64,000 nucleotides of DNA from Adhaeribacter soli (lineage in GTDB: Bacteria > Bacteroidota > Bacteroidia > Cytophagales > Hymenobacteraceae), in the NCBI RefSeq assembly GCF_008727925.1, contig NZ_VTWT01000008.1, positions 124,001 to 188,000 of the forward strand, in the 5' to 3' direction. Both the position numbers and the translations under genes were made by a program. The stretch's first letter is position 1. Every line of letters starts with the position of its first letter. The notes under the pieces are model-generated. The model was not told the DNA's origin and made no database searches. It saw nothing but the letters and a program-made list of their open reading frames with translations. Of this stretch, positions 8,452 to 16,538 are shown piece by piece.

Positions 8452-9378
8452 TTAAAGCGCAAGGTAAGGACGAAGTTTCGCAAAAGTAGCTTCGTCCATC
8501 AGTTTGATTTTTTTAAGATCCTCGATTTTCTGGTAAGGCCCGTGCTGCTCACGGTAAGCAATTATGGCGCGGCTTTGGTTGAATTTCAGGTACGGATGCG
8601 TTTTCAGCTCTTCCAGGGTTACTGTATTCAGGTTAATTTTCTTCGGGCTGAAATCGTTTTCGACGTAGGTGTACTTGCGTAAACTGTCGAGCGTTTCGGG
8701 TTGGAGCGCAAATACTTCTTTTAGTTGTTCTTCGGAAGTAAAGCCACCCAACCGATCGCGATATTTCAGGATGCGTTGCGAAAGTTTGCTGCCAATGCCG
8801 CGGATGCGTTTGAGTTCGGAAGTATCGGCCAGGTTTATGTCGAAGGGCTGCAGCTTAAACGATTTCCGGCCTGCTTCAAAATTCCGGCTTTCATAGTTCC
8901 TGTTACTTTTTCCGGCAAATTCCCTATCGTTTTCAGTTGTTTCCGGCAGCATTATAAAAGGTGCCAGTTGCGCATAAATCTCTTCCGGGAAACCATATAT
9001 TTTCTTTACTTCCGCTTTGCTTTTAAAATCTCCCACTTTGCTGCGGTAGTTCAGAATGCGTTTTGCCAGCCAGGGTTTTACGCCCATAGCAGTCCATTCC
9101 TGTTCCGAAAGCTCATTCGGGTCGAAAGGTTTTAGTTTAAAGGAAGTTTTTTTAGCCGAGAAAGTACTTCTCCGGGCCTCTTCCACATCATCGAGCAAAA
9201 GCGCCAGACTGTCCAGTATTTCCTGATCGCGGGCACTGTTGTAGGGTTCGGTTCGGGGTTTGAAAATAAATGGCAGCAACATTAAGAACAGCATCAGGCC
9301 AAGCAGGTAGAGGAAGCCCGAGGTTTCGCGCTGCGAAAAAGCAAAATTCTTCCGTATCCATAACCTGATCTTCTGCAT
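8452..9378 (-). CDS. Membrane-anchored helix-hairpin-helix protein (ComEA-like)
   Basis: 308 residues. One membrane segment at about residues 20-40 (GFLYLLGLMLFLMLLPFIF), then three helix-hairpin-helix units: one around W-T-A-M-G-V-K near residue 90, one around IRGIGSKLSQRIL near 200, and one around NLNTVTLEELKTHPYL near 255. ComEA proteins bind incoming DNA at the membrane during transformation with one such unit; this protein has three and no separate signal cleavage, a form common in Bacteroidota. It starts 36 bp after the permease gene and ends 28 bp before the helicase, so the permease, this gene, the helicase and the lipoprotein may be one operon. Confidence 0.8.
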   Translation of the reverse strand: MQKIRLWIRKNFAFSQRETSGFLYLLGLMLFLMLLPFIFKPRTEPYNSARDQEILDSLALLLDDVEEARRSTFSAKKTSFKLKPFDPNELSEQEWTAMGVKPWLAKRILNYRSKVGDFKSKAEVKKIYGFPEEIYAQLAPFIMLPETTENDREFAGKSNRNYESRNFEAGRKSFKLQPFDINLADTSELKRIRGIGSKLSQRILKYRDRLGGFTSEEQLKEVFALQPETLDSLRKYTYVENDFSPKKINLNTVTLEELKTHPYLKFNQSRAIIAYREQHGPYQKIEDLKKIKLMDEATFAKLRPYLAL

Positions 9379-9414
9379 AGCTTATTTTTCGGCCAAACCC
9401 AACCGGAACAAACG

Positions 9415-10878
9415 CTATACTTTGCTTCCGCCAATAGTGTTACGAAACAGGTAATAAACCGGAATGCCCAAACCAACAATAATCAGTCCCGGCCAGGAAT
9501 AAACCGGTTTGTAAATGAGCAGGATCAAACAGATGGTAGCCGCCAGGAAAATGTACATGGCAGGTAAAACCGGATAACCCCAGGCTTTGTACGGGCGCGG
9601 CGCATCCGGTCTTTTTTTGCGCAAAATATACACGCCGGCAATGGTTAAAATATAGAACAGCAGCACCGCAAAAATTACGTAATCGAGCAGGTTGCCATAA
9701 GTGCCGGAGAGGCAAAGCAATGCCGCCCACAAACCCTGCAGCCACAAGGCATTGGCTGGCACGCCTTTTGGGTTCAGCTTCGCCATGGGCCGGAAAAAAA
9801 GGCCGTCTCGGGCAATGGCATAATACACGCGCGCGCCGGATAAAATACAGCCGTTCGCACAGCCAAAGGTAGAGATCATAATAAGTACGGCAATGGCAAC
9901 GGTGGCTTTGCCGCCCCCAACCGCATAGGCAACAGCGGTGGCTACGCGGTCGTTATTGGCAAACTGAATACCCTTGCACAGCACATCCGTACCTTCCATG
10001 GTTCCTTTCAGCGGCAAAACGAGCAGATAAACCAAATTCACGAGCAGGTAAATACCGGTTACGAGCATCGTGCCGATTACCATGCTGCGCACTATATTTT
10101 TTTCCGGGTTCACCACTTCGTCGCCGGAAAAACTAATATTGTTCCAGGCATCGGAAGAAAACAGGGAACCCACCATGGCCATGCCGATTGCCGCAATTAA
10201 ACCCCAGCCCGCTAAAGAAGAAATAGACGTTACCGCTCCATTCTCCACAATCGTAGCTTTGGCCCGCCACATCTCGGTAAAATTCTGCTGCACTACTTCT
10301 TCGTTTATTCCAAACAGCAAGCCGATGGCAATTAAGCCGAACAAGGCCAGCAACTTGGTACTGCCGAATACATTCTGGATCAGCTTGCCATTTTTCACGC
10401 CCCGGGAATTCAAAAACGTTAAAAACGCAATACAAATAATAGCCAAAAGCTGCACCGAAGTAAACCTGAACCGTCCGATCTCAAGCAGCACATTCGTTTC
10501 GGAGAACCAGGGAATGAGTACGCCGGTAAAGCGCGCAAAGGCCACGCTTACGGCCGCAATGGTACCCGTCTGAATTACCAGGAAAAGCGTCCAGCCGTAA
10601 AGGAAAGAAACGAGGTGGTTATAGGCTTCGCGAAGGTACACGTATTGGCCGCCGGCTCTGGGCATCATGCCGGCCAGTTCGCCGTAAGCCAACGCACCCA
10701 CCACCGTCATGAAACCGGTAAGCAGCCAAACCAGAAGCAGGTAACCCGAACTGCCTACGTTGCGGGCAATGTCGGTACTTACAATAAATATCCCGGAACC
10801 GATCATCGTTCCGGCTACCATCATCACGGCATCAAATAATTTCAGTTCGCGCTTAAAATGCCCTTGTTCTTCGGCCAT
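9415..10878 (-). CDS. APC-superfamily amino acid permease
   Basis: 487 residues, about twelve hydrophobic segments. The first helix has the family signature VAGTMIGSGIFI at residues 16-27, the unwound G-S-G region that contacts the substrate backbone. The segment AYGELAGMMPRAGGQYVYLR and the later GCANGCILSGARVYYA are typical of amino-acid/polyamine/organocation transporters of the LAT/APA branch. Inner-membrane uptake or exchange of an amino acid is likely; the substrate cannot be read. Translation starts at ATG 10878. Confidence 0.9.
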   Translation of the reverse strand: MAEEQGHFKRELKLFDAVMMVAGTMIGSGIFIVSTDIARNVGSSGYLLLVWLLTGFMTVVGALAYGELAGMMPRAGGQYVYLREAYNHLVSFLYGWTLFLVIQTGTIAAVSVAFARFTGVLIPWFSETNVLLEIGRFRFTSVQLLAIICIAFLTFLNSRGVKNGKLIQNVFGSTKLLALFGLIAIGLLFGINEEVVQQNFTEMWRAKATIVENGAVTSISSLAGWGLIAAIGMAMVGSLFSSDAWNNISFSGDEVVNPEKNIVRSMVIGTMLVTGIYLLVNLVYLLVLPLKGTMEGTDVLCKGIQFANNDRVATAVAYAVGGGKATVAIAVLIMISTFGCANGCILSGARVYYAIARDGLFFRPMAKLNPKGVPANALWLQGLWAALLCLSGTYGNLLDYVIFAVLLFYILTIAGVYILRKKRPDAPRPYKAWGYPVLPAMYIFLAATICLILLIYKPVYSWPGLIIVGLGIPVYYLFRNTIGGSKV

Positions 10879-10926
10879 TGGTTTTTGCTGGGTTTAATTC
10901 TAGCTTGTAAGATAGTTATTTTTTGA

Positions 10927-11246
10927 GACGTAAGACATAAGACTCAGGACACAGGACTTTTTTGGCGTTTTTATCTGAACTATGATTTGTTTGATTTCTG
11001 GATTACAGGACATTCATTGCTGCTATTCCGTCAGCTAAAGCAGACGGTAATGAATTCTGCTTAAAACAAAAGTAGCGTAGGGTTTAAACCCTACGCTACT
11101 TTTAAAAAAAGACCTCACAGGTTTTAAAAACCTGTGAGGTTTGTATTTCTAAACGGTAGGATTTCCGTGTAAAAACGTAGAGACGCCCAAATTGGGCGTC
11201 TCTACAGGAATTTAAAACGTCTTAAATCTTTTGTCTTGCGTCTTAA
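10927..11246. repeat. Permease-ndk spacer bracketed by inverted short repeats
   Basis: Units of the type GACGTAAGACATAAGAC (10927-10957) face inverted partners GTCTTGCGTCTTAAATC (11214-11246). The second arm ends 10 nt from the ndk stop codon. Inside lie the 20-nt dispersed hairpin (11028-11047) and three large palindromes. Confidence 0.65.
11071..11205. repeat. Three consecutive perfect palindromes
   Basis: 11071-11100 is a 30-nt palindrome with arm AGTAGCGTAGGGTTT. 11112-11140 has arm ACCTCACAGGTTTT. 11177-11205 has arm GTAGAGACGCCCAA around one base. A near copy of the first recurs at 31161-31188. They are dispersed intergenic palindromes; the middle one could also end transcription from ndk. 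Confidence 0.85.
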
Positions 11247-11255
11247 ATCTAAAAT

Positions 11256-11675
11256 TTAAAACTGCTCGTCAGAACCGAAGAAGAAATCGCCTTCGATTTT
11301 GGCGTTTTCGTCTGAATCGGAACCGTGAACGGCGTTCGATTCGATGGATTTGGCGAAACGCTTCCGGATGGTGCCTTCTTCGGCCTGGGCCGGGTTGGTA
11401 GCGCCGATCAGCTTACGGAAATCTTCTACCGCGTTGTCTTTCTCCAGGATCATAGCCACGATCGGACCTTTGCTCATGTAAGAAACCAGGTCGTTATAGA
11501 ACGGGCGCTCTTTATGAACGGCGTAAAAATCACCGGCACGCTCCGGAGTTAAACGCGTTTTTTTCATGGCTACAATGCGGAAACCGCCTTCTTCCATCAT
11601 TTGAGTAATTGCGCCAATGTGGTTGTCCTGCACCGCATCCGGCTTGATCATGGTAAATGTTCTGTTACCTGCCAT
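11256..11675 (-). CDS. ndk: Nucleoside-diphosphate kinase
   Basis: 139 residues, the family's usual length. It moves the gamma-phosphate of ATP to (d)NDPs through a phosphohistidine. The opening [11 protein letters not shown] is the conserved first strand, and the active-site His117 sits in the signature NAVHGSDS. The C-terminal FFFGSDEQF is the longer tail seen in Bacteroidota. Cytosolic. It is flanked by repeat-rich spacers and transcribed away from nrnA, so it looks monocistronic or the head of a weak read-through unit. Confidence 0.97.
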   Translation of the reverse strand: MAGNRTFTMIKPDAVQDNHIGAITQMMEEGGFRIVAMKKTRLTPERAGDFYAVHKERPFYNDLVSYMSKGPIVAMILEKDNAVEDFRKLIGATNPAQAEEGTIRKRFAKSIESNAVHGSDSDENAKIEGDFFFGSDEQF

Positions 11676-11921
11676 TTTATATTAATTAGAAATTAAAAAT
11701 TATGAATTCGAAATTCTGACCACCATCCAAAGGAAGTTCTTGCCTGTTCTTAAGCGAGAGTTGAATTGTAGCCGGGTTGCAAAAGTAATACAGAAATCCG
11801 AAAAGCCGTTGCCGCTGAAAACAAAATCGGCATTTTTAGCTTTGTCTTTACAAAGAATATTTCGCTTGTTTTCCATTATTATTATGCAGAATTTTGCAGC
11901 TTATTTTGGCCATCAGGCTTT

Positions 11922-12947
11922 ATGAAGGATTCAGAACAAATAACGGCGCTGCGCGAACTGCTGGCTACGCCTAAAAATATCTTAATTACCACGCACCACA
12001 AACCCGATGCCGATGCCCTGGGCTCGTCGCTGGGTTTGGCCGGCTACCTGAAAAAGAAAGGCCACCGCGTAATAGTAGTAACCCCTTCCGATTATCCGGC
12101 TTTCCTGAACTGGATGCCCGGCCACGAAGAGGTGCTGGTTTACGAACCACAGACGGATGCGCGGGTGCGTCAGCTGGTTTCTGAAAGCCAGGTTATTTTC
12201 TGCCTCGATTTTTCGGCCCTGAGCCGCATAAACGACATGAGCGAAATGGTGCGTCAGTCCCCGGCCTTTAAGGTAATGATCGACCACCATATGTTTCCCG
12301 AAGATTTTGCCCAGGTTACCATTTCCGATACCCGCGCCGCGGCCACCTGCGAGCTGGTTTTTGAAGTGATCCGCGCCCTGGGCGACCAGGAGCTGATCGA
12401 TGCCCAGATCGGTGAATGCCTGTATGCCGGCATCATGACCGATACCGGTTCGTTCCGCCACCCGAGCACTTCGCGCAATGTGCACTTAATTATTGCCGAA
12501 CTCATTGCCGCCGGCGTAAATACCGCCCGCGTGCACCGCCTCATCTACGACAACCATACCTTAACCCGCCTGCGTTTTCTGGGCTATGCCTTAAAAGACA
12601 AGCTGGTGGTTTATCCGGAATACAATACTGCTTACATTGCCATTACCCAGGAAGAACTAAAAGAATACGACTCCCGCACCGGCGATACTGAAGGACTGGT
12701 TAATTTTGCGCTTTCCATTGAAGGTATCGTGTTTGCCGCTTTAATTATAGACCGGGGCCAGGCCGTAAAAATGTCGTTCCGTTCGGTGGGCGATTTTTCG
12801 GTGAACGAATTTGCCCGGGCCCATTTTAACGGTGGCGGTCACCACAACGCGGCCGGCGGCATTTCGCACGACAGCCTGGCAGCTACGGTAGCCAAATTCG
12901 AAAGCCTGTTGCCGCAATACCAGGAACAATTGATTCATTCTGCATAA
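11922..12947 (+). CDS. nrnA: DHH-family oligoribonuclease / pAp phosphatase
   Basis: 341 residues. DHH phosphoesterase metal motifs are visible: HHKPDADALGSS (His26, Asp29, Asp31), LDFSAL with the second Asp near 93, the name-giving IDHHMF near 127, and the C-terminal DHHA1 motif GGHHNAAGG near 311. The family degrades nanoRNAs to mononucleotides and removes 3'-phosphate from pAp; Bacteroidota use it in place of Orn. Cytosolic. The start ATG follows a leader from ndk, which runs the other way. The three FKBP genes follow at 31, 152 and 10 bp spacings, the order common in Cytophagales. Confidence 0.93.
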   Translation: MKDSEQITALRELLATPKNILITTHHKPDADALGSSLGLAGYLKKKGHRVIVVTPSDYPAFLNWMPGHEEVLVYEPQTDARVRQLVSESQVIFCLDFSALSRINDMSEMVRQSPAFKVMIDHHMFPEDFAQVTISDTRAAATCELVFEVIRALGDQELIDAQIGECLYAGIMTDTGSFRHPSTSRNVHLIIAELIAAGVNTARVHRLIYDNHTLTRLRFLGYALKDKLVVYPEYNTAYIAITQEELKEYDSRTGDTEGLVNFALSIEGIVFAALIIDRGQAVKMSFRSVGDFSVNEFARAHFNGGGHHNAAGGISHDSLAATVAKFESLLPQYQEQLIHSA

Positions 12948-12978
12948 AAACGACTTAAAAAAACCTAAAAACCAATCG

Positions 12979-13929
12979 ATGCTACAAAAAGCTAAATTTT
13001 TCATTCCGGTATTAGCCGGTCTGTTCCTGATGCAAGGCTGCCAGGATAAAAAGAAGAACGATGAATTTACCAAGGGCGAAGGCACTCTGGAATATAAGAT
13101 CTTTGCGAAAGGCAAAGACGGGAAATACGAACGCAAAGAGGTAGACGCGGCTGCAAAAACCGATACTTCTAAAGTAGGAAAAGTGATCATGCTGCACCAG
13201 ATCGTGAAAAACGATAAAGATTCGGTTCTGTACACTTCTTATAAGAGCAAATTCCCGGTAATGGACATGCTGCGCCCTTCTACCTACAAAGGTTCTATGG
13301 AGCAGGCCATGCTTATGCTGAACCCGGGCGACTCCGCTGTATTCCGTATCGACGCCGATACGTTATTTTCCAAATCGTTCAACTCGCCGCTGCCGCCATT
13401 CCTGAAAAAAGGCAGCAAGGTTACTTACTTCGTGAAAGTTGATAAGATCATTACCCGCGAAGAAGCCATGGTAGAGCAGCAGAAACTGCAGGAAGAAATG
13501 CAGAAGGAAATGATGGCCCACTCCGAAAAACAAGCTTCGGTAGATGATGCCAACATTCAGAAATACCTGAAAGACAATAACCTGACGGCTGAAAAAACCG
13601 CTTCCGGCCTGTATTACATCATTACCAAGAAAGGTAGCGGCCCTACGCCGAAAGCTGGCCAGATCGTGGCCGTGCAGTACCGTGGCACTACCCTGGATGG
13701 CAAAGAGTTCGACTCTTCGGCCAAGCACGGCGGCACGCCATTTGAGTTCCAGGTTGGCCAGGGCCAGGTGATCCGGGGCTGGGATGAAGGCTTAATGCTC
13801 CTGAACAAAGGCAGCAAAGCTATCCTGCTTATTCCTTCGGTTCTGGCTTACGGCCAGCAGGGCGCAGGCGCCGATATCCCGGCCGATGCTTCGCTGCGTT
13901 TCGATATTGAAGTAGTGGATATCAAATAG
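12979..13929 (+). CDS. FKBP-type peptidyl-prolyl isomerase lipoprotein (long form)
   Basis: 316 residues. Signal peptide with lipobox L-M-Q-G-C (Cys21). Residues ~30-160 resemble a degenerate first FKBP-like domain (YKGSMEQAMLMLNPGDSAVF), then a charged helical linker rich in Gln/Glu/Lys, then a canonical FKBP domain from about 200: VQYRGTTLDGKEFDSS, GQGQVIRGWDEGL and LIPSVLAYG hold the usual Asp, Phe, Val-Ile, Trp and Tyr pocket residues. It should assist folding of exported or outer-membrane proteins in the periplasm. First of three neighbouring FKBPs. Confidence 0.92.
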   Translation: MLQKAKFFIPVLAGLFLMQGCQDKKKNDEFTKGEGTLEYKIFAKGKDGKYERKEVDAAAKTDTSKVGKVIMLHQIVKNDKDSVLYTSYKSKFPVMDMLRPSTYKGSMEQAMLMLNPGDSAVFRIDADTLFSKSFNSPLPPFLKKGSKVTYFVKVDKIITREEAMVEQQKLQEEMQKEMMAHSEKQASVDDANIQKYLKDNNLTAEKTASGLYYIITKKGSGPTPKAGQIVAVQYRGTTLDGKEFDSSAKHGGTPFEFQVGQGQVIRGWDEGLMLLNKGSKAILLIPSVLAYGQQGAGADIPADASLRFDIEVVDIK

Positions 13930-13956
13930 TTTTTCCGCCTGAAAGACTATCCTTTG

Positions 13957-13992
13957 ACAAACAGCAACTTCCGGGCGGAGGTTGCTGTTTGT
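13957..13992 (+). terminator. Terminator after first FKBP gene
   Basis: ACAAACAGCAAC (13957-13968) pairs perfectly with GTTGCTGTTTGT (13981-13992), then a T run. Confidence 0.9.
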
Positions 13993-14081
13993 TTTTTAGG
14001 GCATGATTCCGGGCAAAGCTTGTTTTCCTGAGAATTTTACCCGAAATTAGTAGAAGTGTTTTTATTTACCTGTTCCTGAAT

Positions 14082-14591
14082 ATGTTACCATTAAAGAATA
14101 ATCTATTTAAAGTTCTCTTTTCCCTTTTCCTGCTTTTTGGTTTTGCTTCCTGCCAGGAAGAATACGTAGACCCTTTCGACCCGGTAAAACAAGCCGCCGA
14201 TGACGATGCCCTGATCCAGGAATATATTGCCAGAGATGCCACTATTAAGGATTATACCAAAACAGCCAGCGGGCTTTACTACATTAAGCGCCAGGCAGGC
14301 ACCGATCCTCAGATTCAGAGCGGCAATACCGTGAAAGCGCACTACATCGGCCGTTTTCTGAACGGACAGAAGTTTGACAGCTCCTACGACAAAAATTCGC
14401 CCATGCTGGTTACGGTAGATAAAACCGGCGTGATTAAAGGCTGGACCGAAGGCCTGAAAATGATGCAAAAAGGCGAAAAAGCTACGTTGTATATTCCTTC
14501 GGCCTTAGCATATGGCCGGATTGGTTCCAGCAACATTCCACCGAATACCGTACTGGTTTTTGACCTGGAAATTTTAAGCGTAACCCAATAA
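14082..14591 (+). CDS. FKBP-type peptidyl-prolyl isomerase lipoprotein (GldI-like size)
   Basis: 169 residues. Lipobox F-A-S-C (Cys24). One FKBP domain from about residue 65: HYIGRFLNGQKFDSS, TGVIKGWTEGLKMM, LYIPSALAYG and a closing VFDLEIL strand. Size, lipid anchor and position after nrnA match GldI, the prolyl isomerase lipoprotein needed for gliding and type IX secretion in Flavobacterium; orthology is inferred from context only, so no symbol is given. It has its own 150-bp leader behind a terminator and is probably co-transcribed with the next gene, 10 bp on. Confidence 0.9.
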   Translation: MLPLKNNLFKVLFSLFLLFGFASCQEEYVDPFDPVKQAADDDALIQEYIARDATIKDYTKTASGLYYIKRQAGTDPQIQSGNTVKAHYIGRFLNGQKFDSSYDKNSPMLVTVDKTGVIKGWTEGLKMMQKGEKATLYIPSALAYGRIGSSNIPPNTVLVFDLEILSVTQ

Positions 14592-14601
14592 CCTGATTCT
14601 G

Positions 14602-15051
14602 ATGCGGCTACTCCTTTTTCTTGCCTTTGTACTTCCGGTGTTTACTTTACAAGCCCAAAACGATACCGTTAGCACTGCTTCCGGCCTGAAGTACTTTTAT
14701 CTGGCCAAAGGCAAAGGGCCTACCGCAACGCCGGGCGCCAAAGTAAGCGTGCATTATACCGGCCGGTTCCTGGATGAAAAAGTTTTCGATTCTTCGGAAG
14801 GCGAAGCGCCGATCAAGCTAAAGGCCGGCACCGGACAAGTTATAAAAGGCTGGGACGAAATGCTGCTTTTAATGCGCGCCGGCGACGAAGTGGAAGTGAT
14901 CATTCCGGCAACTCTGGCTTACGGCAGCAGAGGCGTACCAGACCCAGGTCAGCCGTCCGGCTACCGGATCCCGCCGGGAAGCACCCTGAAATTCCGGATG
15001 AAGCTTGTGGAGGTAACCGAAGCCAAAAAGAAATTTAACCGGGAACTATAA
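14602..15051 (+). CDS. Periplasmic FKBP-type peptidyl-prolyl isomerase
   Basis: 149 residues. A classical signal peptide (RLLLFLAFVLPVFTLQAQ) without lipobox Cys, so probably soluble in the periplasm, unlike its two neighbours. FKBP core: VHYTGRFLDEKVFDSS, TGQVIKGWDEMLLLM, VIIPATLAYGSRG with an insert rich in Pro/Gly (PDPGQPSGYRIPPG), then the last strand LKFRMKLVEV. Starts 10 bp after the preceding FKBP gene. Confidence 0.92.
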   Translation: MRLLLFLAFVLPVFTLQAQNDTVSTASGLKYFYLAKGKGPTATPGAKVSVHYTGRFLDEKVFDSSEGEAPIKLKAGTGQVIKGWDEMLLLMRAGDEVEVIIPATLAYGSRGVPDPGQPSGYRIPPGSTLKFRMKLVEVTEAKKKFNREL

Positions 15052-15072
15052 AACCGATAGCTTCAAAATACA

Positions 15073-15107
15073 GAAAGCCCTTTCCTAACTTTGGAGAGGG
15101 CTTTTTT
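15073..15107 (+). terminator. Terminator after the FKBP pair
   Basis: AAGCCCT (15074-15080) pairs with AGGGCTT (15097-15103); T-rich tail follows. 22 bp after the stop codon. Confidence 0.8.
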
Positions 15108-15302
15108 ATTTTCCATTTCAGCCCTGCACTCAGGATTCTGGAGCTTAATCTTTGCGCCTCATCCCGACGCCAGGAGCATCAAAGGTTCGGCGTAGTTAAA
15201 TCTCATTTAGTTGCTGGGAAGCTGATTATTGAGTTTTTTACCTGAGGGCGTAGCGTTTTCAAAAGAACTTTAACTCTAAACTTATAACTTTCAACTATTA
15301 AC

Positions 15303-15632
15303 TAACTTTCCCCCTCAAGCCAGGTGGCTTCGTTTCTAACTCGAAAGCCGTGGATTCACCTGCCCTACCGGGCTGCCTCCTGCGTCGGCACCGGTTAATC
15401 CAAAGTCTTTCTCCTTAGAAACTGGTGTCAGTTTTCCTCCGATTAAGCTTTTCTTTTGGTTTGTTTAAAATCAGCTAACGTGGTTTTCAGGGGCGCTGCG
15501 CTGGCGATATGCGTGGGGACAGGTCAAGCCCTGTCCGTACACGTAAAGGAAAATTCTGGAAATTCTATAATTCTGGAAATTCTGATTCTGACAATTGTCC
15601 TGAAAATCCTTTAATCCTGAAAATCCTGATTC
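15303..15632. repeat. Composite ~325-nt intergenic repeat, copy B
   Basis: Second copy of the element at 3243-3562, in the gene-free stretch 15108-15827. The most conserved part is about 60 nt ending in the hairpin GGACAGG..CCTGTCC (15517-15536). The 20-nt hairpin CCGTCAGCTAAAGCAGACGG abuts its end at 15641-15660. Nothing else is recognised in this stretch. Confidence 0.8.
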
Positions 15633-15827
15633 AACAATTTCCGTCAGCTAAAGCAGACGGCAATGAAGTGGAAAAGAAAGAAACACTTTACCGGGCTGAA
15701 AATGACTTAGGCTTAAAGAGGTAAAATTCAAGCTTAAGCTAAACATCAGGCTGCAAGAAAGTAATTACTGAACAACTTTAGATAATACCACCGCCAAAAT
15801 CCCTTGCTGCCAGAATACTATACTCCT

Positions 15828-16538
15828 TTAATCTGCCAGGACCTCGGAAAGGACATTCAGCGATTTTATTTCGCCCAGCCGGTCGATGTGAAGCTGGTAG
15901 AAACGGATGAGAATGTTGAGCAATTCTTTCCGGACTTTCCCGTTTGGCACCACGGCTTCCTGCGGGTTTTTCATTAATTGCTCCAGTAAGGAATCGAACA
16001 TTTGAAAATGCAACACCGAAGGCTGGGCGCTGTTTCCGGTTGGCGCCGAAAAGGCCACCTGGTCGGTAATTTCGGTAGCGCTGGCCGGACCGAATCCCAG
16101 GTAATGCGCCAATTGCAGCAGAAAAACCAGGTGAAAGTTCTCGAAATTTTCTTCCTGCCGGTCGAAGGCTACAATAGATTGATACAGGAAATTAAACAGC
16201 GGCTCATTCTCTTCTTCTTCCTTTACCGATGCCGAAATGATTTCAGAAAGAAACAAGGCCACGCTGCTTTTCCGGATATCGGAAAAAATGGATTGGAACG
16301 GGTGCCCGCATTTATATTCCGAAATGCGGGTAATGCCACCGCTCGGCGAGGTGTACACCACCATATCGAGCAGGGTTAAGGGCTGAAAAAGGGCAATGCG
16401 GGTAGCAGGGCCTTTCTTGCGGATGCTGTTTACGATATAGGACTGCAGCCCCAGCTGTTCGGTGTAGACCCGGGCAATGATGGAAGTTTCCCGGAATTTG
16501 ATGTAGTTCAGGACAATGCCCCGCGTTTTTACCAGCAT
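15828..16538 (-). CDS. recO: DNA repair protein RecO
   Basis: 236 residues. The N-terminal OB fold begins VKTRGIVLNYIKFRETSIIARVYTE, and residues ~30-60 carry the basic patch IRKKG typical of RecO. The C-terminal helical domain follows, without a clear zinc-binding Cys cluster. RecO helps RecR load RecA on SSB-coated DNA in the RecFOR pathway. The ATG shares one base with the porZ stop (TAATG), so recO is translated by coupling behind porZ. Confidence 0.93.
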   Translation of the reverse strand: MLVKTRGIVLNYIKFRETSIIARVYTEQLGLQSYIVNSIRKKGPATRIALFQPLTLLDMVVYTSPSGGITRISEYKCGHPFQSIFSDIRKSSVALFLSEIISASVKEEEENEPLFNFLYQSIVAFDRQEENFENFHLVFLLQLAHYLGFGPASATEITDQVAFSAPTGNSAQPSVLHFQMFDSLLEQLMKNPQEAVVPNGKVRKELLNILIRFYQLHIDRLGEIKSLNVLSEVLAD

